Assembly (NCBI GenBank): GCA_005502915.1
Contig: SCMT01000027.1
Span: forward strand, 1 to 48,786
Reading direction: 5' to 3'
Source of the DNA: Lysobacteraceae bacterium 2PB
GTDB taxonomy: Bacteria > Pseudomonadota > Gammaproteobacteria > Xanthomonadales > Xanthomonadaceae
DNA: 48,786 nt
This document shows positions 37,712 through 45,236 of this stretch, piece after piece (the first letter of the stretch is position 1; the number at the start of each line of letters is the position of its first letter). Under the pieces are notes generated by a model. It searched no databases and had not been told where the DNA came from. It saw only the letters and a list, made by a program, of their open reading frames with translations. The translations under genes and the position numbers were made by a program.

Positions 37712-39418
37712 ATGCTCCTTCGCACGTCCCTTCGCCTCCTCCCGCTCGCTTCCGCAAGCGTCGCCATCCTGGCTCTGCTCGCGGCCCCATCCGCAGATGC
37801 CCGCAAGGCGCCGAAAGCACCTTCGGTGATCGAAGTGCCACGGATCGCTCATCCGCAGGGCGAGACCCCGGCCTGGTGGTTCCGCGCCGGCGCGGCGCAG
37901 GCGGCCGAGCGCGGCGCGATGCAGCGCCAGGCGAAGAACGTCATCCTGTTCGTCGGCGACGGCATGAGCCTGCCCACCGTGGCCGCCGCGCGCATCCTCG
38001 AAGGCCAGCGCAAGGGCCAGCCCGGCGAGGAGAACATGCTCAGCTGGGAACGCTTCCCGCATACCGCGCTCAGCAAGACCTACAACACCGACAGCCAGAC
38101 GCCCGACTCCGCCGGCACCATGACCGCCATGGCCACCGGCGTGAAGACCCGCGCCGGGGTGCTGAGCATCGGCCAGGACGCCGCGCGCGGCGATTGCGCG
38201 GGCGCGCTGCGCTCGCCGCTGGTGAGCCTGTGGCAGTTGGCGGCGGACACGGGCCTGGCCACCGGCGTGGTCACCACCACCCGCGTCACCCACGCCACGC
38301 CGGGCGCGACCTTCACCCATTCGCCCGACCGCAACTGGGAGAACGACGAGGAGATGCCCCGCACCGCGCACGAAGCCGGCTGCCGCGACATCGCCCGGCA
38401 GTTCGTCGAAACGCCCTACGGCCGCGGCCCCGACGTGCTGATGGGCGGCGGTCGCGCCAACTTCATGCCGGCCACGCAGCGCGATCCGGAGTACGACGAC
38501 AAGGTCGGCCAGCGGCTCGACGGCCGCGACCTGGTCGCCGAATGGAAACAGCGTCATCCCGGCGGCACCTACGTCTGGAACGCCAGGCAGTTCGCCGAGG
38601 CGCCCGCCGAGGGCCCGCTGCTGGCGCTGTTCGAGCCCAGCCACATGCAGTTCGAACACGATCGTCCGAAGGACCGCGCCGGCGAACCCTCGCTCGCAGA
38701 AATGACCCGCGCCGCCATCGCGCGCCTGCAGCGCAACCGCGAAGGCTACGTCCTGCTGATCGAAGGCGGCCGCATCGACCACGCGCATCACTACGGCAAC
38801 GCCTACCGCGCGCTCACCGACACCATCGCGCTGAGCGAGGCCGTCGCCGTCGCCACGGAGATGACCTCGGTGGACGACACCCTGATCCTGGTCACCGCCG
38901 ACCACGCGCACACCATGACCTTCGCCGGCTACCCGGTGCGCGGCAATCCGATCCTCGGCAAGGTGCGCGGCAGCAGCGGCGAAGGCGTCGATTCCACCGG
39001 CTACGCCACCGACGCCACCGGCCTGCCCTATACCACGCTCGGTTACGCGAACGGCCCTGGCTACGTCGGCGCCACCGACCAGCAGCCCGAAGGTCCGAAG
39101 ACCTTCCTGCACGAGGTCAGCGGCTACCAGGCCGCCTCGGGCCGCCCGAACCTCGCCGACGTCGACACCGAGCATCCGGATTACCTGCAGGAATCGACCG
39201 TGCCGATGAGCAGCGAAAGCCACGGCGGCGACGATGTCGGCATCTGGGCGCGCGGCCCCGGTGCGCATGCGGTGCGCGGATCGCTGGAACAGAACGCGAT
39301 CTACCACATCTTCCTGCAGGCCATGCCCGCCCTGCGCAAGCCGCTGTGCACGCGCAGGCTGTGCAACGCCGACGGCGTGCCGGTGGAATTGCCGAGGCCG
39401 GAGATGTTCGCGAAGTGA
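37712..39418 (+). CDS. Alkaline phosphatase (PhoA family)
   Basis: 568 residues. A signal peptide (LLPLASASVAILALLAAPSADA) exports it. The catalytic features are VILFVGDGMSLPT (metal ligand), PDSAGTMTAM with nucleophilic Ser133, IEGGRIDHAHH with zinc/magnesium ligands, VTADHAHT and ESHGGDDVGIWARGPGAH. The active site is complete, so it releases phosphate from phosphoesters in the periplasm or outside. ATG 37712 was chosen as the signal peptide start. It is longer than E. coli PhoA, with an insertion around residues 210-310 and a C-terminal Cys pair. No PhoB box was recognised. It is divergent from the symporter gene. Confidence 0.9.
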   Translation: MLLRTSLRLLPLASASVAILALLAAPSADARKAPKAPSVIEVPRIAHPQGETPAWWFRAGAAQAAERGAMQRQAKNVILFVGDGMSLPTVAAARILEGQRKGQPGEENMLSWERFPHTALSKTYNTDSQTPDSAGTMTAMATGVKTRAGVLSIGQDAARGDCAGALRSPLVSLWQLAADTGLATGVVTTTRVTHATPGATFTHSPDRNWENDEEMPRTAHEAGCRDIARQFVETPYGRGPDVLMGGGRANFMPATQRDPEYDDKVGQRLDGRDLVAEWKQRHPGGTYVWNARQFAEAPAEGPLLALFEPSHMQFEHDRPKDRAGEPSLAEMTRAAIARLQRNREGYVLLIEGGRIDHAHHYGNAYRALTDTIALSEAVAVATEMTSVDDTLILVTADHAHTMTFAGYPVRGNPILGKVRGSSGEGVDSTGYATDATGLPYTTLGYANGPGYVGATDQQPEGPKTFLHEVSGYQAASGRPNLADVDTEHPDYLQESTVPMSSESHGGDDVGIWARGPGAHAVRGSLEQNAIYHIFLQAMPALRKPLCTRRLCNADGVPVELPRPEMFAK

Positions 39419-39442
39419 AGGCCCACAGCCAGCCTCTCCTGC

Positions 39443-39492
39443 AGAGCGGAGCTTGCTCCGCTCATGCCTTCCCGGGCGAGGCGAGCGGAGCA
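39443..39492. repeat. REP-like element, copy 1
   Basis: GAGCGGAGC-TT-GCTCCGCTC hairpin followed by ATGCCTTCCCGGG and a second GAGCGGAGCAG. This 50-bp unit recurs as copy 2 at 40002-40062, in the same orientation, on the other side of the DUF4279 gene. Confidence 0.7.
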
Positions 39493-39548
39493 GTCACCAC
39501 GCTGCAAACCGCACCCAGGAAGCCGCTCCAGCCCGGAGTGTTCGTAAC

Positions 39549-39977
39549 GTGAATCGTGGTGAAGTCTATTTCATGCTGTACACCCGGGAGGACTTCGACC
39601 CGGACCTCATCACCGCATGCATCGGCATCGAACCGACCGGCATCATTCGACGTGCCGATCCGCGCCCGAGGATAAATGCGTGGCAATTGTCGTCCGGCGT
39701 GATCGCAGACGACCCGGACAACGGCATCCTCGTGGATATCTATCCGATGGCACGCCGCGTGATCGATCGACTCGCGCCGCACGCCGATGCCATCGATGCG
39801 CTGAAACGACAGTACTCGCTCGAAGCAACGCTGTCGGTGGTGCTGTACATCGCATGGGATGAAGACGATGTCCGGGGAGCGCCGCCCATCGGTTTCGACG
39901 AAGCCACGGTGGCGTTCCTGGCCAAGGTCGGCGCGTCGATCGATGTGGACTCGTACAAGGCAGAGGCCGCAGCCTGA
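39549..39977 (+). CDS. DUF4279-like protein
   Basis: About 142 residues from GTG 39549 (or 134 from ATG 39573). The opening VYFMLYTREDFDPDLITACIGIEPTGIIRRAD matches the DUF4279 pattern (F-D-P-x-x-I-T-x-x-L/I-G-I-E-P-T), followed by AWQLSSG and an alpha/beta domain. Function is unknown for the family; members often occur near polymorphic toxin or immunity genes, but none is visible here. Two similar repeat copies flank the gene at 39443 and 40002. No clear ribosome-binding site, so the exact start is uncertain. Confidence 0.65.
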   Translation: MNRGEVYFMLYTREDFDPDLITACIGIEPTGIIRRADPRPRINAWQLSSGVIADDPDNGILVDIYPMARRVIDRLAPHADAIDALKRQYSLEATLSVVLYIAWDEDDVRGAPPIGFDEATVAFLAKVGASIDVDSYKAEAAA

Positions 39978-40001
39978 AGACCGAAGCCCCGGTTTCTTTC
40001 C

Positions 40002-40062
40002 GAGCGGAGTTTGCTCCGCTCATGCCTTCCCGGGACAGCCCGAGCGGAGCAGGCTCCGCTCT
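40002..40062. repeat. REP-like element, copy 2
   Basis: GAGCGGAGT-TT-GCTCCGCTC, then ATGCCTTCCCGGG, then GAGCGGAGC-AG-GCTCCGCTC as a second hairpin. It is about 80 percent or more identical to copy 1 over the shared 50 bp, by eye. Confidence 0.7.
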
Positions 40063-40089
40063 ACGGCCCGAGAGCGATGCGGCCAGCGA

Positions 40090-40512
40090 TCAGAACGGCT
40101 TGGCCAGCACGAGATAGACGACCGCGACGAGCGCGAACACCGGGATCTCGTTGAAGACACGGAGCATCAGCGGCGACGGCAGCGACTTGCCGTTCGCCAC
40201 GCCCTTGAGCCAGCGGCCCGCGACGATGTAGTGCGCGAACATCAGCGCGACCAGGGTCAGCTTGGCGTGCAGCCAGCCGCCGGCGATGCCGAAGTGCATC
40301 CACAGCGTCATGCCGAAGATCAGCGCAAGACCGAACATGATGTGGCCGAAGCGGTACAGGCGCCGGCCCATCAGCACCAGGCGCTCGCGCACCGCCGGCA
40401 CATCGCCGACCTCGGCCAGGTTGATGAGGATGCGCGGGAGGTAGAAGGCCGCGGCCATCCAGGCCATGACGAACACGAGATGTGCTGACTTTGTCCAGAA
40501 GTAGGCGGTCAT
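40090..40512 (-). CDS. hemJ: Protoporphyrinogen oxidase HemJ (UPF0093)
   Basis: 140 residues, four hydrophobic helices, with the HemJ pattern KSAHLVFVMAWMAAAFYLPRI (conserved His near the first helix), GRRLYRFGHIMFGLALIFG and WLHAKLTLVALMFAHYI with the second His, plus FNEIPVF near the C-terminus. HemJ converts protoporphyrinogen IX to protoporphyrin IX in the inner membrane in bacteria without HemG/HemY. Start at ATG 40510-40512; ten more residues upstream are open. It is preceded by the sigma-54-like promoter region of the divergent operon, about 240 bp away. Confidence 0.92.
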   Translation of the reverse strand: MTAYFWTKSAHLVFVMAWMAAAFYLPRILINLAEVGDVPAVRERLVLMGRRLYRFGHIMFGLALIFGMTLWMHFGIAGGWLHAKLTLVALMFAHYIVAGRWLKGVANGKSLPSPLMLRVFNEIPVFALVAVVYLVLAKPF

Positions 40513-40748
40513 GGGCTTCGAAGCTCGATTGCGGGCCGCCACCTTATCAAATCGCAGCCGCCGATCGCCGAATCGATGTCCGTGCCGGGCAGAACGCGTC
40601 GCGGCGAGTCAGACATCCCCCGTCAGCGTGATGCGCATGACGTTTCGCGTCACCCGACCTGCAGCCGTGTCGTCGCGCGACGGAAACAGGAAAGAAGGAT
40701 TGCGGCGGATTCGCGCGTTTCCGCCTCGACCCAGCGGAACGTACGCCT

Positions 40749-40764
40749 TGGCATGGAAAATGCT
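40749..40764 (+). promoter_or_regulatory. Candidate sigma-54 (RpoN) promoter
   Basis: TGGCATGGAAAATGCT has the -24 GG and -12 GC separated by the ten bases required (consensus TGGCAC-N5-TTGC); only the first T of TTGC and the C of GGCAC differ. Transcription would begin near 40775, about 19 bases before the ATG at 40794, with GGAG correctly placed between them. This suggests the roadblock/GTPase operon is enhancer-dependent. No enhancer-binding protein gene is in the window. Confidence 0.6.
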
Positions 40765-40793
40765 TTGTCGGCTCGTCCCCCATGGAGCCGAGA

Positions 40794-41249
40794 ATGACCG
40801 AGATCGTTCCTCCCGCAGCGGCCGCACAGGCAACGACCCAGGAAACATCGCCCGAGATGGTCGCGAGGATGGAGTGCCAGGCGATCCTGGCTGCCTTGCT
40901 GCAGCGTTCCCAGGCGACCCTGTTCGCCTCGATGTCGACGGTGGATGGCCGCAGCCATGCGCATGCCGGCAGCAACCTGAGCAGCGCGAACGCGCAACGC
41001 ACGGCCGCGATCACCAGCTCATTGATGGGATTGATCGAATCCTTCAGCAGGGAGACCCTCGCCAGCGGCGCGCTGTACAACAGCATCGCCACCGACAAGG
41101 GATCCATCGTCATCGTCCGCGTTCCGTCCCGGGCACGACTGCATACGCTCTGCGTGTGCACGGACAATACCGCGAACCTCGCGATGACCATCCGCGCCGC
41201 GCTCGATACCGCACAGAAACTCGCGGAACGCATCGACGCCCACCGCTGA
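40794..41249 (+). CDS. Roadblock/LC7-like protein (first of two)
   Basis: 151 residues. The mid and C-terminal part (SLMGLIESFSRETLASG, KGSIVIVRVPS, LCVCTDNTANLAMTIRAALDTAQKLAERI) has the alternating helix-strand pattern of roadblock/LC7 proteins, which dimerise and act on small GTPases (for example MglB on MglA). ATG 40794 is preferred because GGAG lies six bases upstream; ATG 40782 would overlap the presumed promoter region. It is the first gene of the six-gene operon. No enzymatic motif is expected. Confidence 0.7.
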   Translation: MTEIVPPAAAAQATTQETSPEMVARMECQAILAALLQRSQATLFASMSTVDGRSHAHAGSNLSSANAQRTAAITSSLMGLIESFSRETLASGALYNSIATDKGSIVIVRVPSRARLHTLCVCTDNTANLAMTIRAALDTAQKLAERIDAHR

Positions 41250-41344
41250 CACATCCACCGGCCAGCGACCGTGCATGCCACAGGCATCCGCGGCCGACCG
41301 CGCCGTCCGCACGCATCCAACCACAGAAAAGAAAGGAGTACCCG

Positions 41345-41701
41345 ATGGCCAAGATTTCCCTCGAAACACTGCGCAGCATCGACGGCTACGTCGCATCCGC
41401 TCTCGTCGACGCCGACAGCGGCATGCTGCTGGCCGGCGACGGCAGCGGCGTCAACCTCGAACTCGCCGCTGCCGGCAATACCGAAGTGGTGCGCGCCAAG
41501 CGCAAGGTCGCCAATGCGCTCAACCTCAACGACACGATCGAAGACATCCTGATCAGCCTGACCAAGCAGTACCACATCATCCGCCCGCTGGAATCGAACC
41601 AGAAGCTGTTCCTGTACGTCGTGCTGGACCGCGCCAAGTCCAACCTCGCGATGGCGCGCCACGAGCTGCGCACCTTCGAGAAGAGCGTGGATTTCTCCTG
41701 A
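41345..41701 (+). CDS. Roadblock/LC7-like protein (second of two)
   Basis: 118 residues. MAKISLETLRSIDGYVASALVDADSGMLLAGDGSGVNLELAAAGNTEVVRAKRKVANAL followed by DILISLTKQYHIIRPL and LFLYVVLDRAKSNLAMARHELRTFEKSV matches a roadblock domain: helix, ALVDxDSGMLLA strand pair, helix and final strands and helix. GGAG sits before ATG 41345. It is 95 bp after the first roadblock gene and 103 bp before the next gene; the latter gap holds a strong hairpin. Confidence 0.8.
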   Translation: MAKISLETLRSIDGYVASALVDADSGMLLAGDGSGVNLELAAAGNTEVVRAKRKVANALNLNDTIEDILISLTKQYHIIRPLESNQKLFLYVVLDRAKSNLAMARHELRTFEKSVDFS

Positions 41702-41720
41702 TCTCCCTGATCCGCATGCC

Positions 41721-41751
41721 CGCCGGATGCACCTTCGCGGTGCATCCGGCG
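41721..41751 (+). terminator. Perfect 13-bp hairpin inside the operon
   Basis: CGCCGGATGCACC (41721-41733) pairs with GGTGCATCCGGCG (41739-41751) around TTCGC, 20 bp after the second roadblock stop. There is no T-tract. It may partly terminate transcription or stabilise the roadblock mRNA, giving the first two genes higher expression than the rest. Confidence 0.5.
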
Positions 41752-41804
41752 CTGCGCATTCCGCGTATCCGCTGCTCCACGACTCTCTCCCCAAGCCGGC
41801 GTCC

Positions 41805-42734
41805 ATGCCCCGTGTCGACATCACTTTTTCCGCGCTCGGCGAACAGGCCGAACAGCGCGTCAGGCTCGCCGTGCAACTGCTGGCGGCATACCGCATTCAC
41901 GCGAAGGTCCGTCCCTGGGACGGTACGCGCTGCAGCCTGCTGGTGACCGACCTGTCCGATGCCTACGGGCGCAGGACGCACGACCTCGCGCGCGCGCGCG
42001 GCACGCCGGTGCTGGCCTTCGGCACGGACGGCGGGGAAGCGGGCGATGGGATCGGCATCGCAGACGACAACAGCCTGGTCCCCGCGCTCGCGCAGCGGAT
42101 GCGCGAACTGCTCGCGCCCGACGCGCGCGACGATGAAGACGATATGCAGCCCGAGGCATCCACCGCGCTGTGCCGCCTCGCAGGCAACGATTTCAAGGGG
42201 CTCGGCGTCGACGCGACCTGCAATGGCCGCACCGTGCGGATCCGGCCGGGGGAAGGCCGCGTGTACGCACCGACCCTGAGCGACCTGCTTTCCGCAGTCG
42301 ACACCTTCTGTACCGCCGACTGGTCGCTCACGCGCAACGATGCGGACGGACGGCCGCGCGAGGACGGCGCCAGCCGCAGCCTCGAAGCCTTTCTGCTGCA
42401 GGCCGCCTTCGCCGCGCGCGACACCCTGCCGCGCTTCCCCGAAGGCCGCTACCGTCTGACCTGCTGGCCCGATGTCGGCAGTGCGCCCGAGCTGGTCGAC
42501 TCGCTGAGGATCGCCAAGCGGCTGCTCGACGGCAGCGCGAGCGTCGGCGAACTGGTCGCCGCCTGCCGTGTCGACGCCGCCGACGTGAACGCCACGCTGT
42601 GGGCCTACGCCGCCGCCAACCTGCTGGACATGCCCGCCGACGCGCTGCCGAAGGAAGAGCCGCAACCGCAAACCGCGCGGCCGTTCTCCGGCATCATGGC
42701 CCGCATCGCGCAACGTTTCGGCCTGCGCCCCTGA
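41805..42734 (+). CDS. Unknown protein of the roadblock/GTPase operon (A)
   Basis: 309 residues. The N-terminus (PRVDITFSALGEQAEQRVRLAVQLLAAYRIHAKVRPWDGTRCSLLVTDLSDAYGRRTHDLARARGTPVLAFG) has a strand/helix pattern like a response-regulator or Toprim-like fold. The middle has CNGRTVRIRPGEGRVYAPTLSDLL, and the C-terminus a helical segment ending IAQRFGLRP. I recognise no family. ATG 41805 was chosen over an upstream in-frame ATG. It precedes the GTPase gene by 52-82 bp, depending on the GTPase start. Confidence 0.65.
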   Translation: MPRVDITFSALGEQAEQRVRLAVQLLAAYRIHAKVRPWDGTRCSLLVTDLSDAYGRRTHDLARARGTPVLAFGTDGGEAGDGIGIADDNSLVPALAQRMRELLAPDARDDEDDMQPEASTALCRLAGNDFKGLGVDATCNGRTVRIRPGEGRVYAPTLSDLLSAVDTFCTADWSLTRNDADGRPREDGASRSLEAFLLQAAFAARDTLPRFPEGRYRLTCWPDVGSAPELVDSLRIAKRLLDGSASVGELVAACRVDAADVNATLWAYAAANLLDMPADALPKEEPQPQTARPFSGIMARIAQRFGLRP

Positions 42735-42816
42735 CCGCATCCGCATCATCGCCACGCATCGGGGCGGACCGCCGGTCGCGCCCCGAGTGAACCCCCAGGA
42801 CAACACCAGGATCGCC

Positions 42817-43344
42817 GTGTCTTCCGAAAGCGCAAAACTCGTATTCGCCGGACCCGTCGGCGCAGGCAAGACCACGTCCATCCGCTCGCTGTCGGATACC
42901 GCGCCGGTATCCACCGAGATGCCGATGACCGACGGCGCGATGGGCGAGAAGACCACGACCACCGTCGCGCTCGACTTCTCGATGGTCCTGCTCGACGACG
43001 GCACACCGCTGCACATCTACGGGCTGCCCGGCCAGGACCACTTCTCGCACATGCGGCCGATCGTGCTGGAAGGCGCGGTCGGCGTGGTCGTGGTGCTGCC
43101 GGGCGACCACGACGACATCGAGGATGCCTGCGAGCGCTGGCTGCGCTCGATCCGCGGGATTTCCCCCGGCATCGCCATCGTGATCGGCATCACCCGTACC
43201 GACCTGTCGCGCGGCTTCCGCATGGATGCCGTGCGCCGGGCGGTGCAGCGCTGCGGTCCGCCGGTACCGGTGTTCACCTTCGACGCGCGCGACCGCGAGC
43301 AGACCTCGCACCTGGTGCGTGCCCTGCTGCTGTCGATCGGGTGA
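42817..43344 (+). CDS. Small Ras-like GTPase
   Basis: 175 residues from GTG 42817 (AGGA five bases upstream); a GTG at 42787 would add ten. The P-loop is FAGPVGAGKTTS (G12-T20), the switch/G3 region reads YGLPGQDHF where Ras-like proteins have DTAGQ, and the G4 position reads ITRTDLS in place of NKxD. The substitution of the last two motifs fits the bacterial MglA/Rup-type small GTPases encoded next to roadblock proteins. It probably switches in response to the roadblock regulators. The stop codon overlaps the next gene's GTG start by three bases. Confidence 0.82.
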   Translation: MSSESAKLVFAGPVGAGKTTSIRSLSDTAPVSTEMPMTDGAMGEKTTTTVALDFSMVLLDDGTPLHIYGLPGQDHFSHMRPIVLEGAVGVVVVLPGDHDDIEDACERWLRSIRGISPGIAIVIGITRTDLSRGFRMDAVRRAVQRCGPPVPVFTFDARDREQTSHLVRALLLSIG

Positions 43345-44279
43345 GTACGGCATCGCACGAAGTCGTCGCAGCGTTCGCACGCGCCGGGCTCGCGCTGCAT
43401 GCCCGCCTGAGCGAGATGCTCGACGAGCATCCTTCGCATCGCACCGAACGGCGCGGCTGCGGCTACACGCAGGCCACGCGCTTCCTGTCGACGCACATCA
43501 ACCAGGCGCGCGCGCCGGACTCGGCGGCGGACTTCGCCGTGCTGGCGACCTGGCCGAAGGCGCGCACGGAAGCGCTGGCGCAGCAGGCGATCTCGGCCGG
43601 CTGGGCGCAGGGCTGGCGCCGGCTGGACCGCTGCGACGACGCCATCGTGTCGACATTGGCCGACGATGCCGTCGCGCGCCTGCTGGTCGTCCTGCCGCGC
43701 ACCCTCGCCGCGATCCGCGCATCGCTGCAGCACGAAGAGAGCCGGCTGCTGGCCGATCTGTTGCGGCAGATCCTCGCACCGGATCCCGGATGCGCACCGA
43801 CGCTGCCGGAGATGCGCGAGAAACCCGAGATCGGCAGCTGTTCGCAGGCCGAGGAATTCTTCCTGGAGATCGCCCATGGCCGCGTCCGTCGCGGCGGCCA
43901 GGTGAACCTGTTCGTCGACGAGGACGATCGACCGTTGCTGGTCGAGAAGATGTCGCTCGGCGAGTCGCATTCGGCGATGGCGATCGCGCCCGTCACCATC
44001 GGTGGCGTGCAGCTTCCGCCAGGCGCGCTGTTCGCATTGCGCTATCGCGACGATGCCGAAGCGCTGCGCGACACCAGCTGCGGACACGTGTTCCGCCTGT
44101 CCACGATCGAACAGGCACGCTTCCTGCGCCTGACCACGCTCTCCGTTTCGCCTGCCGCGCGTGCGCGCGCCTTCAGCGCGCAGTTCGAAGCGCAGCAACG
44201 CAACGACCTGCTGTCGCCGGCAACCACCACGATCGACGATCTGCGGGCCTTCGCGCGCACGCGGCTGGGCCCCGCATGA
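43341..44279 (+). CDS. Unknown protein of the roadblock/GTPase operon (B)
   Basis: 312 residues, GTG 43341 overlapping the GTPase stop (GTGA). The sequence is mostly helical at the N-terminus (LHARLSEMLDEHP, CGYTQATRFLSTHINQARAPDSAADF), then an alpha/beta part with FFLEIAHGRVRRGGQVNLFVDEDDRPLLVEKMSLGESHSAM and VQLPPGALFALRYRDDAEA. I recognise no family. Its stop overlaps the ATG of the deacetylase-like gene (ATGA), so the GTPase, this protein and the deacetylase are translationally coupled. Possibly an effector. Confidence 0.68.
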   Translation: MSTASHEVVAAFARAGLALHARLSEMLDEHPSHRTERRGCGYTQATRFLSTHINQARAPDSAADFAVLATWPKARTEALAQQAISAGWAQGWRRLDRCDDAIVSTLADDAVARLLVVLPRTLAAIRASLQHEESRLLADLLRQILAPDPGCAPTLPEMREKPEIGSCSQAEEFFLEIAHGRVRRGGQVNLFVDEDDRPLLVEKMSLGESHSAMAIAPVTIGGVQLPPGALFALRYRDDAEALRDTSCGHVFRLSTIEQARFLRLTTLSVSPAARARAFSAQFEAQQRNDLLSPATTTIDDLRAFARTRLGPA

Positions 44280-45202
44280 GCCACGCCACGCCGCAGGCCA
44301 TGACGCGGATTCCCGCCTTCTACCGCACCGAATACGGGCCCGCCGACGTGCCGCTGCTCGCACGCCTGGAGACCACCGCACGCAAGCTCGAACGTCTCCG
44401 ACTGGTCGACCTGCATGCGCCACCGATGCTGCAGCCTTCCCGGCTGGCGGGACTGCACGACGAGGCCTACCTCGCTGCATTCCTCACCGGACGCGAGCCG
44501 ATGGCCTCGCGCCAGGGCATCCCGTGGTCGCCGCGCGTGCGCGACGCCACGCTCGCCATGCTCGGCGGCCAGCTCGCCGCCGCCGAGGCCGCGCAACGCC
44601 ACGGCATCGCGATGAACATCGCGCGCGGCTTCCACCACGCCGCCCCCGACTGCGGCAGCGGCTACTGCCCGCTCAACGGGCTCGCCCTGCTCGCCCACGA
44701 CGCGCCGGACAAGCGCGTCATGGTGATCGACTGCGACGAGCACGGCGGCAACGGCACCGAGGAATTCGCCGCGCGGCTGCCCAATCTCTACAACGTGTCG
44801 ATCTTCGGCACGCGCTTCGGCTGCCGCGGCGGCACGCGCTCGTGGGCGACCCAGGTCCGCGTACGCGAGGACGGCTTCCAGCGCTACCTCGACGCCCTGG
44901 ACGAGGCGCAGGCGCTGGTCGACGCGCATCGCCCCGACCTGCTGGTCTACCAGGCCGGCGCGGACTGCCACGAAGACGATCCCAAGAGCCAGGTCGGCCT
45001 CACCACGGCGCAGATGTTCGTGCGCGACCTGTACGTGTTCCGCATGGCGCGCACGCGACGCATCCCGATCCTGTTCGTCGTGGCCGGCGGTTACCAGCAG
45101 GCGCAGCGCGTGGCGCGCCTGAACGCGAACACCGTACGCGCCGCGCGTCATGCCTGGCGCGTCGCCGCGGGCGATGCGCCGACGGGGAACGCTCCGTCCT
45201 GA
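44276..45202 (+). CDS. Histone deacetylase-family (class II-like) hydrolase
   Basis: 308 residues of the arginase/deacetylase fold. The zinc and catalytic motifs are ARGFHHAAPD (His pair), VIDCDEHGGNGTEEF (zinc Asp and His; the second His of the usual HHG is Gly), LLVYQAGADCHEDDP (zinc Asp) and FVVAGGYQ. The substrate of bacterial members is often an acetylated polyamine, acetoin-related protein or acetyl-lysine; it is unknown here. Its ATG overlaps the preceding gene's TGA (ATGA), so it belongs to the roadblock/GTPase operon. The next gene follows after 34 bp. Confidence 0.88.
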   Translation: MSHATPQAMTRIPAFYRTEYGPADVPLLARLETTARKLERLRLVDLHAPPMLQPSRLAGLHDEAYLAAFLTGREPMASRQGIPWSPRVRDATLAMLGGQLAAAEAAQRHGIAMNIARGFHHAAPDCGSGYCPLNGLALLAHDAPDKRVMVIDCDEHGGNGTEEFAARLPNLYNVSIFGTRFGCRGGTRSWATQVRVREDGFQRYLDALDEAQALVDAHRPDLLVYQAGADCHEDDPKSQVGLTTAQMFVRDLYVFRMARTRRIPILFVVAGGYQQAQRVARLNANTVRAARHAWRVAAGDAPTGNAPS

Positions 45203-45236
45203 TCGCGCGCGCCCTGCCTCGTGTATGGTCGGCGCC

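Noticed and set aside
37661-39307. 548-codon open frame opposite the alkaline phosphatase
   Set aside because: Antisense shadow; the plus-strand active-site motifs are complete.
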